A stretch of DNA of 64,000 nucleotides, taken from the NCBI GenBank assembly GCA_937990735.1, contig CALKQT010000013.1, forward strand, positions 1 to 64,000, read 5' to 3'. Under the pieces are notes generated by a model that ran no database searches, was not told the origin of the DNA, and saw only the letters and a program-made list of their open reading frames with translations. Source of the stretch: an uncultured Campylobacter sp. GTDB lineage: Bacteria; Campylobacterota; Campylobacteria; Campylobacterales; Campylobacteraceae. Of the stretch, positions 34,469 to 44,068 are shown one piece after another. The stretch's first letter is position 1. Every line of letters starts with the position of its first letter. A program made the translations under genes and the position numbers.

Positions 34469-34932
34469 ATGCAAAAATCGAAAATTTAGAGTTTGACGCT
34501 CTAATTGTTGAGTTTAAAAAGGCACTTGCCGCTAGCGGTCTAAAATATACCAAGCAGCGCGAGGTTTTGCTCCGCACGCTTTATAACAATAACAAACACT
34601 TCACGCCCGAGGCGCTTCACAACGAGATCAAAGCGAAATTTCCGGAGCTAAACGTAGGCATAGCGACGGTGTATCGCACCTTAAATTTGCTTGAGGATTC
34701 GGGCATGGCGACGTCGATCTCATTCGGCGCACAGGGTAAGAAATTTGAGCTTGCGAACAAGCCTCACCACGACCATTTAATCTGCAAAAGCTGCAACAAG
34801 ATCATAGAATTTCAAGATGCTACTATCGAACGCAAGCAGCTTGCCGTCGCCAAAGAGCACGGTTTTACGCTTACGGGGCACATGATGCAGCTGTATGGAA
34901 TTTGCCCTGAATGCGCGGCAAAAAGGAAGTAG
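34465..34932 (+). CDS. fur: ferric uptake regulator
   Basis: Iron-responsive repressor of 155 residues. A winged-helix DNA-binding domain ([13 protein letters not shown] ... [17 protein letters not shown]) is followed by the metal-binding and dimer domain with [18 protein letters not shown] and a second Cxx[10 protein letters not shown]. Regulatory His/Cys ligands are intact. It is the fourth gene of the gatC operon, joined to cvpA by an ATGA overlap, so it may have no promoter of its own here. Confidence 0.96.
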   Translation: MNAKIENLEFDALIVEFKKALAASGLKYTKQREVLLRTLYNNNKHFTPEALHNEIKAKFPELNVGIATVYRTLNLLEDSGMATSISFGAQGKKFELANKPHHDHLICKSCNKIIEFQDATIERKQLAVAKEHGFTLTGHMMQLYGICPECAAKRK

Positions 34933-34933
34933 A

Positions 34934-36427
34934 TTGTTTGATAGCCAGTTAGAAATCCAAAGGATAGACAAGGCGTCGGAACTTCGGAATTTGGGGGCTA
35001 ATCCCTATCCGCACTTTCTAAAAAAAGATATGAACATAGCCGAGTTTAAAGAAAAATTTGGCTTCATAAAAGATACCGAGGATAAAAAAGCGAGCGAGGA
35101 GGTAAGCCTTGCCGGAAGGTTAAAGCTAAAGCGCGTTGCGGGCAAATCCACCTTTGCAAACATAGAAGATCAAAGCGGCAATATTCAAATTTATTACTCA
35201 CGCGACAGCATCGGCGAGGAGGATTACGCTAAATTTAAGAAAAATCTCGAAGTGGGCGATATAATTTTGGTGCGCGGATACGCCTTCGTCACGCAGACGG
35301 GCGAGTTTTCGATCCACGCTAGCAAAATAACGCTCGCGTCTAAGGCGATTTCTCCGCTTCCGGAGAAATTTCACGGCCTTGTCGATATCGAGATGCGCTA
35401 CCGCCAAAGATACCTCGATATGATAATGAACCCCGAGATCCGCGAGGATTTTATCAAGCGCTCGATTATCGTTAGCGAGATCCGCAGCTTTTTTGAAAAG
35501 CACGGATTTTTAGAGGTCGAAACTCCGATGATGCACCCTATCGCGGGCGGCGCGAACGCTAAGCCTTTCATCACTCATCACAACGCCCTTGACGTCGATC
35601 GCTACCTGCGTATCGCGCCGGAGCTCTATCTTAAGCGCCTCGTCGTAGGCGGCATGGAGGCAGTCTTTGAGATCAATCGAAACTTCCGCAACGAGGGTAT
35701 GGATCTGACGCACAATCCGGAATTTACCAGCATAGAATTCTACTGGGCGTGGCATGATTATAACGATGCGATGAACCTAACCGAGGAGCTATTTAAAGCG
35801 CTGTTTAAGAGGCTCGGGCTGGGCGAAATTTTAACCTACGATGAGCGCGAGATCGATTTTTCAAAACCTTTTGCGCGCATAAAGTATCTCGACGCGCTTA
35901 CGCAGATAGGCGGCATTGAGCCGCAGATCGTAAATGATCGCGAAAAGATCATCGCCAAACTCAAGGCCGATAAATTTGAAGTCAATGAAAAGCTCGATCT
36001 CGGCCACCTACAGAGCGAACTTTTTGATAATTACGTAGAAGCCAAGCTCATAAATCCGACCTTCATCGTGGATTTTCCGATCTCGATCAGCCCGCTTTCG
36101 CGCAGAAGCGACGAAGATCCGCAGATAGCCGAGAGATTTGAGCTCTACATCGCGGGCAAGGAGCTTGCAAACGCCTTTAACGAGCTGAACGATCCGCTCG
36201 ATCAATACGCTAGATTTAAGGCGCAAATCGACGCCAAAAACGCAGGCGACGACGAAGCGCACGAGATGGATGAGGATTACGTCCGCGCGCTTAGCTATGC
36301 TATGCCGCCGACTACCGGCTGGGGGCTTGGTATCGACCGCTTGGCGATGATTTTACTGAATAAAAAGTCGATCCGCGACGTGATTTTGTTCCCTGCGATG
36401 AGGCCGCTAAATTTAGAGAAGGAGTGA
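34934..36427 (+). CDS. lysS: lysyl-tRNA synthetase, class II
   Basis: Charges tRNA-Lys. Class II enzyme of 497 residues with an N-terminal OB-fold anticodon-binding domain ([20 protein letters not shown]) and the three class II motifs, including [14 protein letters not shown] (motif 2) and [11 protein letters not shown] (motif 3). The TTG at 34934 is taken as start: it gives the usual [14 protein letters not shown] beginning (first residue read as Met) and has AAAAGGAAG five bases upstream. The fur stop lies two bases before it. Confidence 0.96.
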   Translation: MFDSQLEIQRIDKASELRNLGANPYPHFLKKDMNIAEFKEKFGFIKDTEDKKASEEVSLAGRLKLKRVAGKSTFANIEDQSGNIQIYYSRDSIGEEDYAKFKKNLEVGDIILVRGYAFVTQTGEFSIHASKITLASKAISPLPEKFHGLVDIEMRYRQRYLDMIMNPEIREDFIKRSIIVSEIRSFFEKHGFLEVETPMMHPIAGGANAKPFITHHNALDVDRYLRIAPELYLKRLVVGGMEAVFEINRNFRNEGMDLTHNPEFTSIEFYWAWHDYNDAMNLTEELFKALFKRLGLGEILTYDEREIDFSKPFARIKYLDALTQIGGIEPQIVNDREKIIAKLKADKFEVNEKLDLGHLQSELFDNYVEAKLINPTFIVDFPISISPLSRRSDEDPQIAERFELYIAGKELANAFNELNDPLDQYARFKAQIDAKNAGDDEAHEMDEDYVRALSYAMPPTTGWGLGIDRLAMILLNKKSIRDVILFPAMRPLNLEKE

Positions 36428-36429
36428 AC

Positions 36430-37677
36430 GTGTCAAATTTAGAAAAATTCGATAATGAAATTTTTAGTTTAACCAACAAAGAGCTTGCCCGCCAGTGCGA
36501 TTATTTAGAGATGATCGCAAGCGAAAATTTCACCTATCCCGAGGTGATGGAGGCGATGGGCTCGGTGCTAACGAACAAATACGCCGAGGGCTATCCCGGC
36601 AAGCGCTACTACGGCGGCTGCGAGTTCGTAGACGAGATCGAGCAGATCGCGATCGATCGCTGCAAAAAGCTCTTCGGCTGTGAGTTTGCAAACGTCCAGC
36701 CAAACAGCGGCAGCCAAGCCAATCAAGGCGTATATGCCGCATTTTTGAAACCTGGCGATAAAATTTTAGGCATGGCGCTTAGCCACGGCGGGCATTTGAC
36801 GCACGGCGCGAAGGTCTCAAGCAGCGGAAAGATGTATGAGAGCTTCGAATACGGCGTAGAGCTTGACGGCCGCATAAATTATGATAAGGTGCTTGAGATC
36901 GCTCAGATCGTAAAGCCGAAGATGATCGTTTGCGGTGCGAGTGCCTATACGCGCGAGATAGATTTTGCTAAATTTAGACAGATCGCTGATAGCGTGGGCG
37001 CGTTTCTTTTCGCCGACGTAGCACATGTTGCAGGGCTTGTCGTCGCGGGCGAACATACTAATCCGTTTCCGCACTGCCACGTCGTAAGCTCGACCACGCA
37101 TAAAACGCTTCGCGGTCCGCGCGGCGGCATCATAATGACCAACGACGAGGAATTTGCTAAAAGGATCAACTCGGCGATCTTCCCGGGCATCCAGGGCGGT
37201 CCGCTAATGCACGTCATCGCTGCTAAGGCGGTCGGCTTTAAACACAATCTAAGCCCAGAGTGGAAGGTCTATGCCAAGCAGGTCAAGGAAAACGCCAGAG
37301 TTTTGGGCGAGACGCTGGTTAAGCGCGGCTTTGATCTCGTTAGCGGCGGCACCGATAACCATCTGATTTTGATGAGCTTTTTAAATAGAGATTTTAGCGG
37401 CAAGGACGCTAGCGCTGCGCTTGAAAATGCAGGCATCACGACGAATAAAAATACCGTACCGGGCGAGACGCGCAGCCCGTTCGTCACCAGCGGCATTCGC
37501 GTCGGCAGCCCCGCACTTACCGCGCGAGGGATGAAGGAGAAAGAATTTGAGTTTATCGGAAATAAAATCGCCGACGTGCTAAGCGATATCTCAAATTCTA
37601 AGCTTCAGGCGCAGGTCAAAGAGGAAGTGCGGGATTTGGCGCACCGCTTTATCATCTACGACCGCGCGATGTATTAA
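36430..37677 (+). CDS. glyA: serine hydroxymethyltransferase
   Basis: PLP enzyme that converts serine and tetrahydrofolate to glycine and methylene-tetrahydrofolate. 415 residues. The Schiff-base lysine is in [31 protein letters not shown] and [11 protein letters not shown] are family marks. GTG 36430 is preferred to GTG 36424 because AAGGAG lies just upstream at good spacing and relatives start here. It is the last gene before a long palindrome and so probably ends the gatC operon. Confidence 0.97.
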   Translation: MSNLEKFDNEIFSLTNKELARQCDYLEMIASENFTYPEVMEAMGSVLTNKYAEGYPGKRYYGGCEFVDEIEQIAIDRCKKLFGCEFANVQPNSGSQANQGVYAAFLKPGDKILGMALSHGGHLTHGAKVSSSGKMYESFEYGVELDGRINYDKVLEIAQIVKPKMIVCGASAYTREIDFAKFRQIADSVGAFLFADVAHVAGLVVAGEHTNPFPHCHVVSSTTHKTLRGPRGGIIMTNDEEFAKRINSAIFPGIQGGPLMHVIAAKAVGFKHNLSPEWKVYAKQVKENARVLGETLVKRGFDLVSGGTDNHLILMSFLNRDFSGKDASAALENAGITTNKNTVPGETRSPFVTSGIRVGSPALTARGMKEKEFEFIGNKIADVLSDISNSKLQAQVKEEVRDLAHRFIIYDRAMY

Positions 37678-37685
37678 ATTTAATA

Positions 37686-37709
37686 AATTCGGGTAAGCTT
37701 ACCCGAATT
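37686..37709 (+). terminator. 24-base perfect palindrome after glyA
   Basis: A perfect inverted repeat, each arm 12 bases (first arm AATTCGGGTAAG), nine bases after the glyA stop. It would form a 10-pair stem with loop AGCT. The downstream run is AT-rich but not a clean U run, so termination may be partial. Its last three bases are shared with the next inverted repeat. Confidence 0.6.
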
Positions 37710-37753
37710 ATCTATTTTAAGAATTTACGCGATGAAATTTTAAAATAGATAAT
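37707..37753 (+). promoter_or_regulatory. 14-base inverted repeat in the SPOR-gene leader
   Basis: ATTATCTATTTTAA (37707-37720) and TTAAAATAGATAAT (37740-37753) are exact inverted repeats with a 19-base spacer. The right arm ends four bases before the AGGAG ribosome binding site (37757-37761) of the SPOR gene. The left arm shares three bases with the glyA palindrome, so both hairpins cannot fully form together. Confidence 0.5.
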
Positions 37754-37766
37754 CTTAGGAGATAGC

Positions 37767-38798
37767 ATGAACGATAAAAATTTCGATATGAGCAGCATAG
37801 ACGACATAGTGATCAATAGCGGCAATGTCGATAAGAACGCGAATTTAAAAAAAGGTCTTACCGTCGCAGCCGGCGTCGTAGTTTTATTCTTAATCATTTT
37901 AATCATAATGAAGGCTATTAATAAGGACGATATTGATACTAACGCAGGTCTTACTATGCCTAGTGAAGAAGAGCTTGCCAAAGCGGAGCAAAAACCTGCC
38001 GTACAAGTTCAAAAACCTGAGCCTTCGCAGCCTGAGCCTGTAGAGGTGAAATCAGAACCCAATACAGCATCTGCAGCTCCAACCAAAGTAGAGATAAAAA
38101 CCCAAGAGCCTAATTCCGAAAGCAAGGTTGTCGCAAGCGCTCAGCCTGAAGCACAGAAAGTAGAAATCCAAAAGCCCGAAATCAAAGAAGAGCCAAAAAA
38201 ATCCGAAGTTAAAATAGAAAGTAAAAAGATTGAGCCTAAAGACGAAGCCAAAAAGCCTGAGAAAACGGACGTAAAAAAGCCAGAGCCTAAAAAAGAGTCT
38301 GCAAAAGACGAGATAAAAAAAGAACCTTCTAAAACCGAAATTAGAAAAGTCGAGCAAAAAGTCGAGCCTAAAAAAGAACCTGAAAAACAAGCAAAAACAG
38401 AAGTTAAAAAAGAGCCTTCAAAAACGGAAGCTAAAAAGGAACATGCGAAAGCTGAGACCAAGAAAGAGCCAGCAAAACCTGAGTCTAAAAAAGAAGCTAG
38501 CAAGCCGGAGTCTAAAAGCGAGAGCGTAAAGGCTGGCGTTGCAGCAAAGAGCACCAGCACCAGCGTGGCAAACGGCAGTTATGTGCAGGTTTTCGCATCC
38601 AATGCCTACGATCCAAACGGATCTGATACCAAAAAAATCACCAAAAAAGGCTACAGCCCAATTGCGCTACAAACTCACGTCGGCAGTAAGAGCGTGACTA
38701 AAATTTTAGTCGGGCCTTTTGAAGGCGAGGCGCTACAAAAGGCGCTTAGCGATATGCGCAGCATCAATAGCGGAGCGTATATCTACCGAGTGAAATAG
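37767..38798 (+). CDS. SPOR-domain membrane protein with Lys/Glu/Pro-rich spacer
   Basis: A single-pass protein of 343 residues that probably binds denuded septal peptidoglycan. Cytoplasmic start (about 30 residues), one helix (GLTVAAGVVVLFLIILIIM, about 29-50), then a long spacer (about 70-260) of repeated KKEP/KTEAKKE units, and a C-terminal SPOR domain (GSYVQVFASNAYDP ... KILVGPFEGEALQKAL ... YIYRVK). The repeats are imperfect and rich in AAAAAAG runs. It ends one base into aroE. A gene of this kind stands at the same place in C. jejuni. Confidence 0.88.
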   Translation: MNDKNFDMSSIDDIVINSGNVDKNANLKKGLTVAAGVVVLFLIILIIMKAINKDDIDTNAGLTMPSEEELAKAEQKPAVQVQKPEPSQPEPVEVKSEPNTASAAPTKVEIKTQEPNSESKVVASAQPEAQKVEIQKPEIKEEPKKSEVKIESKKIEPKDEAKKPEKTDVKKPEPKKESAKDEIKKEPSKTEIRKVEQKVEPKKEPEKQAKTEVKKEPSKTEAKKEHAKAETKKEPAKPESKKEASKPESKSESVKAGVAAKSTSTSVANGSYVQVFASNAYDPNGSDTKKITKKGYSPIALQTHVGSKSVTKILVGPFEGEALQKALSDMRSINSGAYIYRVK

Positions 38799-39583
38799 TG
38801 GACAGATTTGCGGTTTTCGGCAACCCGATCGCCCACTCCCTCTCGCCGCTACTTCATAATTACACTATAAAATTTCTAGCCCTAGACGCCTACTATGGGC
38901 GAGTTTTGCTGCAGCGCGGCGAGGAGCTGCGCGCTAAATTTGAAACTTTAAGGCTTGCGGGCGCGAACGTAACCGTGCCTTTTAAGCTCGACGCATTTAA
39001 AGCATGCGACGTCCTAAGCGAGGCGGCGCAGAAGATCGGCTCGGTAAACACGCTAGTGCTAAAAGGCGGCGCACTGCACGGTTTCAACACCGATGCGCAG
39101 GGGTTTTTCTCCGCGATCTTGGGCTTTGGCAAGATTCGCAATGCGCTTATTTTAGGCGCGGGCGGCACGACGCGGGCAATTGGCTACGCGCTAAGCAAAA
39201 ACGGCGTGAAATTTGACATCCTAAACCGCAGCGCAAAGGATTTTGACTTCGGCTGCGAGGAGTTCTTTACCTATGAAAATTTCAGATCCAAAGACTACGA
39301 TCTTATCGTCAATGCCACCGGCGCGGGGCTCAAAGATGATGCGCTGCCTGCGCCTTGGGGAGTAATAGATGAAATTTTATCCCGCGCAAAATTTGCTTTT
39401 GACGCTATCTACGGCAAGCAGACTCCGTTTTTACAAGCCGCGCGCGCAAAAAATCTACCCGCAAAAGACGGCAAGGATATGCTTATAAATCAGGGCGCGC
39501 TTGCTTTCAATCTCTTTTTCGGCGGCAAATTTGATCTACAAGAGATAATTAAACTTATGAGTTGCGCCGCAAATCTTCGCTAA
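38798..39583 (+). CDS. aroE: shikimate dehydrogenase
   Basis: NADPH-dependent enzyme of the aromatic amino-acid pathway that reduces 3-dehydroshikimate. 261 residues: FGNPIAHSLSPLLHN binds shikimate, GANVTVPFK carries the catalytic Lys, ALILGAGGTTRAIGYAL is the nucleotide-binding loop and MLINQGALAFNLFFG closes the protein. Start is GTG 38798, overlapping the last base of the SPOR stop codon. The relatively short C terminus is still within range. Confidence 0.95.
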   Translation: MDRFAVFGNPIAHSLSPLLHNYTIKFLALDAYYGRVLLQRGEELRAKFETLRLAGANVTVPFKLDAFKACDVLSEAAQKIGSVNTLVLKGGALHGFNTDAQGFFSAILGFGKIRNALILGAGGTTRAIGYALSKNGVKFDILNRSAKDFDFGCEEFFTYENFRSKDYDLIVNATGAGLKDDALPAPWGVIDEILSRAKFAFDAIYGKQTPFLQAARAKNLPAKDGKDMLINQGALAFNLFFGGKFDLQEIIKLMSCAANLR

Positions 39584-39906
39584 ATTTAGAGTCGAATACG
39601 ACGCTAAATTCTATATTGCTCAAACGATTAAAATTTTGTCCTGCTTTAAATTTACCGCGTTAAACGAGATAATCCGCTAGCTTTATCTTTCGCGCCGCTC
39701 GGAGCGAAGTAAAATTTTAATCTAAAAAGCGGCGATATCGCACGATTTTTTTGAAAACGAGCGCTACGGCGCACCGCGATAGAGTTTGGAATTTTTTCCA
39801 AAATAGGATAAAATCAGCGCGAATTTTTTAAAATTTAAAGTTAGATTTTAATTAATTACTATATAATAAAAAATATAAACTAATAATTGCTAAAGGTTAA
39901 AATTTG
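39584..39906 (+). promoter_or_regulatory. cyd operon leader with TATAAT box
   Basis: About 320 non-coding bases. The last 80 are very AT-rich and hold TATAAT at 39862-39867, the likely -10 of the cytochrome bd operon. An AAAGG ribosome binding site lies at 39892-39896. No clear operator was recognised. Confidence 0.45.
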
Positions 39907-40113
39907 ATGTTTTTCGGCAAAATTTTAAAATTTTACGCGCACGGATTTGCTTCGATGAAGCTTGGCAAAACGCTATGGGCGGTGATTTTGATCAAGCTAT
40001 TTATAATTTTTGTGCTACTTAAATTTTTCATTTTCGACGAAAACTTGGATTCTAAATTTAAAACCGATCAAGAAAAAATCGATTTCATCTATAAAAATTT
40101 GACTAAGGAGTAG
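39907..40113 (+). CDS. DUF4492 small membrane protein
   Basis: A 68-residue protein with one membrane helix (TLWAVILIKLFIIFVLLKFF, about 23-42) flanked by charged ends. DUF4492 proteins are found just before cydA in epsilonproteobacteria and Bacteroidetes and probably assist assembly or stability of the oxidase. ATG 39907 is preferred to TTG 39904. The stop lies two bases before cydA. Confidence 0.8.
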   Translation: MFFGKILKFYAHGFASMKLGKTLWAVILIKLFIIFVLLKFFIFDENLDSKFKTDQEKIDFIYKNLTKE

Positions 40114-40115
40114 GA

Positions 40116-41639
40116 ATGCAAGAGCTTGCTAGCGTGGATTGGTCGAGGGCGCAGTTTGCGCTCACGGCGCTTTATCACTTTCTTTTCGTGCCCCTAACGC
40201 TGGGGCTTAGCTTTATCGTGGCGTTTATGGAGAGCCTATATGTCGCGACCGGTAAGCAGGAGTGGCTCAAGATCACTAAATTTTGGCTGCGCCTTTTCGG
40301 TATAAATTTCGCCATCGGCGTCGCGACCGGCATCATAATGGAGTTTGAGTTCGGCACCAACTGGGCGAATTATAGCTGGTTCGTGGGCGATATCTTCGGC
40401 GCGCCGCTTGCGATTGAGGGCTTGCTCGCGTTTTTCTTAGAGGCTACCTTCTTTGCGGTAATGTTCTTCGGCTGGGACCGCGTAAGCAAGAAATTCCATC
40501 TTCTCTCGACCTGGCTCGTGGCGATCGGATCAAATTTAAGCGCGTATTGGATTCTAATTGCGAATGCTTGGATGCAAAACCCTGTTGGTACGAGCTTTAA
40601 TCCAGATACGATGCGCAACGAGATGAGCAATTTTTTAGATATTGCGCTATCTCACTTCGGAGTGGCTAAATTTTTACATACCGTCGGCGGCGGCTACATT
40701 ACCGCGGCGCTTTTCGTGCTTGGAATTTCGGCGTTTTATATGTTAAAAAACAAAGACTTCGCGCTTGCTAAAAAAAGCTTCATCGTAGCGGCAAGCTTCG
40801 GTATGCTAAGCTCGCTTTTCGTGCTATTTAGCGGCGACGAGAGCGCCTATCAGGTCGCGCAAAAGCAGCCGATGAAGCTTGCGGCGATGGAGGGGCTGTA
40901 TAAAGGTGAAGTAAACGCGGGCATCGTCGCGGCTGGAGTTTTAAATCCGAGCAAAACCGCGGGAGACGATAAGGAGCCGTTTTTATTTGAGATCAAGGCG
41001 CCTTATGCGCTAGGGCTGATGGCTACGAGAGGGCTTGATAATTTCACGCCGGGCATCGATGATTTGGTATTTGGAAACGAAAAATTCGGCATCGAAGGCG
41101 CGGATAAAAAGATCGAAAAAGGCAAAATCGCCCTGCAAGCGCTAAAGGATTACAAGCTCGCCAAAGACGCGAATGACACCGCGGCGATGCAGCAGGCGCG
41201 CGAAATTTTATTCGGCGATCAAAATATGCAAAATTTAGGCTACGGCTACTTTGACGACGCGAAGCAGATCGTCCCTCCCGTGGCGCTTACATTTTATAGC
41301 TTCCACGTGATGGTGGCTTTGGGAAGCTATTTTATCTTGCTATTTTTCGTAACGCTATTTTTGGCGATGCGAAAGAATCTCGCCGAATACAAGAAAATTC
41401 TATGGCTTTGCGTATTTAGCATCCCTCTGGGATACGTCGCGTGCGAGGCGGGCTGGATAGTAGCCGAAGTAGGGCGCCAGCCGTGGGCGATACAAGATCT
41501 CATGCCGGTGGGCGTAGCGGCTACGAGCCTAGCAGGGACGAACATAATAATCTCGTTTATGCTCTTTGCGGTTTTATTTACGGTTTTATTTATAGCCGAG
41601 ATAAAGATCATGCTAAAACAGATAAAGATAGGATTTTAA
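40116..41639 (+). CDS. cydA: cytochrome bd quinol oxidase subunit I
   Basis: Catalytic subunit of the high-affinity cytochrome bd oxidase, which reduces oxygen with quinol electrons. 507 residues with nine helices expected. His ligands lie in LYHFLFVPLTLGLSF (heme b595) and SHFGVAKFLHTVGGGY (heme b558 region), and GRQPWAIQDL near the C terminus is the family hallmark. The Q loop is of moderate length. It would support microaerobic respiration. It is followed after one base by cydB. Confidence 0.96.
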   Translation: MQELASVDWSRAQFALTALYHFLFVPLTLGLSFIVAFMESLYVATGKQEWLKITKFWLRLFGINFAIGVATGIIMEFEFGTNWANYSWFVGDIFGAPLAIEGLLAFFLEATFFAVMFFGWDRVSKKFHLLSTWLVAIGSNLSAYWILIANAWMQNPVGTSFNPDTMRNEMSNFLDIALSHFGVAKFLHTVGGGYITAALFVLGISAFYMLKNKDFALAKKSFIVAASFGMLSSLFVLFSGDESAYQVAQKQPMKLAAMEGLYKGEVNAGIVAAGVLNPSKTAGDDKEPFLFEIKAPYALGLMATRGLDNFTPGIDDLVFGNEKFGIEGADKKIEKGKIALQALKDYKLAKDANDTAAMQQAREILFGDQNMQNLGYGYFDDAKQIVPPVALTFYSFHVMVALGSYFILLFFVTLFLAMRKNLAEYKKILWLCVFSIPLGYVACEAGWIVAEVGRQPWAIQDLMPVGVAATSLAGTNIIISFMLFAVLFTVLFIAEIKIMLKQIKIGF

Positions 41640-41640
41640 G

Positions 41641-42747
41641 ATGCACGAAATTTTTCAAATTTATTGGTGGTGCGTGGTTTCGCTTCTGGGCGGAATTTTG
41701 GTTTTTATGCTCTTCGTGCAGGGCGGTCAGACGCTGCTTTTTACGCTGGCGAAAAATGAGACCGAGAAGGATTTTATAATAAATTCTATCGGCAAGAAAT
41801 GGGAGCTTACCTTTACTACGCTCGTGATGTTTGGCGGGGCGTGCTTTGCGGCGTTTCCGCTATTTTATGCGACAAGCTTCGGCGGGGCGTATTGGGCGTG
41901 GATGGCTCTGCTTTTTTGCTTTATAATCCAAGCCGTCGCCTACGAATACAGAAAAAAGCCCGATAATTTCTTGGGCGCCAAGACCTATGAAGTCTTTCTT
42001 TTCATAAACGGCTCGCTAGGCACGATCCTGCTTGGCATCATCGTCTCGACGCTTTTTAGCGGCAGCGAGTTTGCGCTGGGCGATAATAATTTCGTGCAGT
42101 GGAAAAACCCCGCTCGCGGACTTGAAGCGCTAGCAAATCCATTTAATTACATCTTGGGAGTTGCGCTATTTTTCTGCGCCAGAACTGGAGCGAGCTTATA
42201 TTTGATGAATAATATAGCCGAGCCCGAAATGATCGCCAAACTCAAAGCCTCGCTTAAATTTAACGCTAGCGCGTTTTTGGTTTTTTTCATCGCGTTTTTG
42301 GCGTGGGTCTTGCTAAAGCAGGGCTATGCAGTCGGCGCCGGCGGCGTCGTAAGCCTCGAGAGCTTTAAGTATCTGCACAATTACCTAAGCCTGCCTGCGG
42401 CGCTAATCTTGCTGCTGCTGGGCGTTGTGCTGGTGCTGGTGGGGATATTCAAAGGCGCATTTACAAGCAGCGTGCGCGGAGTATTTTTCTACGGCGTGGG
42501 CGTCGTATGCGCGGTAACGAGCGTATTTTTGATCCTAGGACTAAATCACACGGCGTTTTATCCGTCAAATTTCGACCTGCAAAGCTCGCTTTCGATAAGC
42601 AATGCAAGCTCGAGCCTCTATACGCTTAAGACGATGTTTTACGTGTCGTTTATAGTGCCTTTCGTGCTGGGCTATATTAGCTACGTTTGGTGGCTGATGG
42701 ATGCTAAAAAACTCGATAAAGAAGGGCTTTCAAACGAGCATTATTAG
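41641..42747 (+). CDS. cydB: cytochrome bd quinol oxidase subunit II
   Basis: Structural partner of CydA, 368 residues and eight to nine membrane helices, with FQIYWWCVVSLLGGILVFMLFVQGG at the start (shortened here: FQIYWWCVVSLLGGIL). ARTGASLYLMNNI and the final VLGYISYVWWLMD are typical. It lies one base after cydA. A 34-codon membrane peptide gene follows after about 150 bases. Confidence 0.95.
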   Translation: MHEIFQIYWWCVVSLLGGILVFMLFVQGGQTLLFTLAKNETEKDFIINSIGKKWELTFTTLVMFGGACFAAFPLFYATSFGGAYWAWMALLFCFIIQAVAYEYRKKPDNFLGAKTYEVFLFINGSLGTILLGIIVSTLFSGSEFALGDNNFVQWKNPARGLEALANPFNYILGVALFFCARTGASLYLMNNIAEPEMIAKLKASLKFNASAFLVFFIAFLAWVLLKQGYAVGAGGVVSLESFKYLHNYLSLPAALILLLLGVVLVLVGIFKGAFTSSVRGVFFYGVGVVCAVTSVFLILGLNHTAFYPSNFDLQSSLSISNASSSLYTLKTMFYVSFIVPFVLGYISYVWWLMDAKKLDKEGLSNEHY

Positions 42748-42894
42748 GCACGCCAGCTCTAGTGCGGCTTCCGCGCGCCGTGTGGCGGCGAGAAGCTGCT
42801 CGCGTGCGCGGCACTGCGTGCTTTTGCGCTTGGTTAAATTTCATATCGACGGCGCTTTTTACGTGCCGCATTATAAAAATTTTAAGGATTAAAA

Positions 42895-42999
42895 ATGATC
42901 AAATCTTTAGTTTTCATCGCGATTTGGATAATCTTGCTAATCGCGAGCTATAAATTTATAAAGCTAAACATTACTCATCAAGAAAAAAGAGAGCAGTAA
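42895..42999 (+). CDS. 34-residue membrane peptide, CydX-like
   Basis: ATG 42895 opens a 34-codon frame, preceded by AAGGAT at good distance. The peptide is one membrane helix (SLVFIAIWIILLIASYKFI) with a basic, hydrophilic tail ending KREQ. Position after cydAB and size match CydX/CbdX, the small third subunit that stabilises the oxidase, though the sequence lacks the Trp-Tyr-Phe start of E. coli CydX. Assignment rests on place and shape. Confidence 0.6.
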   Translation: MIKSLVFIAIWIILLIASYKFIKLNITHQEKREQ

Positions 43000-43030
43000 A
43001 AGCGTAGAAATTTTAAAAGCTTGCAACCCT

Positions 43031-43064
43031 GGAATTTCGCTTTAAATTTAAAAAGCGAAATTCC
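43031..43064. terminator. 13-base-pair hairpin between convergent operons
   Basis: GGAATTTCGCTTT (43031-43043) pairs perfectly with AAAGCGAAATTCC (43052-43064), loop AAATTTAA. It lies between the end of the cyd operon and the end of the SbmA-like gene, so it can serve both directions; U runs are short. Confidence 0.65.
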
Positions 43065-43090
43065 TGCGCAAGGTGCGGGCGAAATTTTAT

Positions 43091-44059
43091 CTAGCCCTTG
43101 TAGTCGATATTTTTTTCGAATTCTTTAAGTCGCATATGGATTGAGCGAAGCTCCGTGATCGTCGTCCAGTTATTCATAAAAATACTAAAACTTCCGCGCA
43201 CTTGATTAAAGGCGTTGCTTACCTGCACCAACACACCCAAAGTGATCGCCTGAGTAAAAATACCAGGACCGACCAAAAAGTAAGGCACTAAAATTAAAAT
43301 TTGAGAAAAAGAGCGAAGCCATAGATCGAAATAACAAAGATGCAAATATAACTTGTAATAGTTATGCTTCAGCTTCGCAAACAGCCCCCCAACTTGCTCC
43401 TGTCCCCCATAGTTGATTTTGTCATCCTCGGCTAAGACTAGCTCTTTACGAAAAGCCGCTTCTACCTTTTGATTGTCGTATTCCAGGCGCGGCAGGTACC
43501 AGCCCACTAACCACGAAATGATAAGTCCGCCGATGCTGACTCCCAGTGCGATCCATACGAGAGAGCCCGGTGTTTCGTTTAAAAAAGGTATCTTGACCTT
43601 TGCGCTAAGCTCCCAAAGCACGGGGATGAACGCGATTAGCGTTAAAATCGCAGATAGCACTCGCGAACCGATATCTTCTAAGATGCGCGCAAAGCGAAGA
43701 GCGTCTTCTTGGATACGCTGCGAGCTTCCCTCTACGTCGTGTTCGACATTTTTCCAATATTTAAAATATGAAAACGTAATCGCCTCGCGCCATTGAAACA
43801 CCCAGAGTCTAACGACGTACCTCTCAAGAACGCCCACTAAAACTAAAGGGATGGCGATCCACAAAAATATAAACATCTGGTTCCAAAAATCGTCTATGGT
43901 GTGGTTTTTGGCATCTTGAGCCAGATCGTAAAAGGAGCGGTTCCATTTATTGTATTGCACCATCAGATCCACTTCAAAAATTTGCACCAAAATAATAAAA
44001 ATTAGACCCGAATAAGCAAAGAATGCGTATTTTTTGCTCTTAAAAAACGATGAAAACAT
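43091..44059 (-). CDS. SbmA/BacA-like peptide transporter
   Basis: Inner-membrane protein of 322 residues with six to seven helices. VQYNKWNRSFYDLAQ, RLWVFQWREAIT, SSQRIQEDALRFARI and FSIFMNNWTTITELRSI are characteristic of the SbmA/BacA family, which imports peptides such as microcins and proline-rich antimicrobial peptides using proton energy. No nucleotide-binding domain is attached, as in SbmA. It lies nine bases after an M16 protease gene on the same strand, which suggests joint work on peptides. Confidence 0.85.
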   Translation of the reverse strand: MFSSFFKSKKYAFFAYSGLIFIILVQIFEVDLMVQYNKWNRSFYDLAQDAKNHTIDDFWNQMFIFLWIAIPLVLVGVLERYVVRLWVFQWREAITFSYFKYWKNVEHDVEGSSQRIQEDALRFARILEDIGSRVLSAILTLIAFIPVLWELSAKVKIPFLNETPGSLVWIALGVSIGGLIISWLVGWYLPRLEYDNQKVEAAFRKELVLAEDDKINYGGQEQVGGLFAKLKHNYYKLYLHLCYFDLWLRSFSQILILVPYFLVGPGIFTQAITLGVLVQVSNAFNQVRGSFSIFMNNWTTITELRSIHMRLKEFEKNIDYKG

Positions 44060-44068
44060 TAAATTCCT

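Noticed and set aside
38052..38560. Two long minus-strand frames rich in Phe/Leu or Ser/Phe
   Set aside because: They are antisense readings of the Lys/Glu/Pro repeats in the SPOR protein.
42701..42953. Two 63-codon frames at the end of cydB
   Set aside because: Arginine/serine-rich shadows; the real small gene here is the 34-codon one at 42895.
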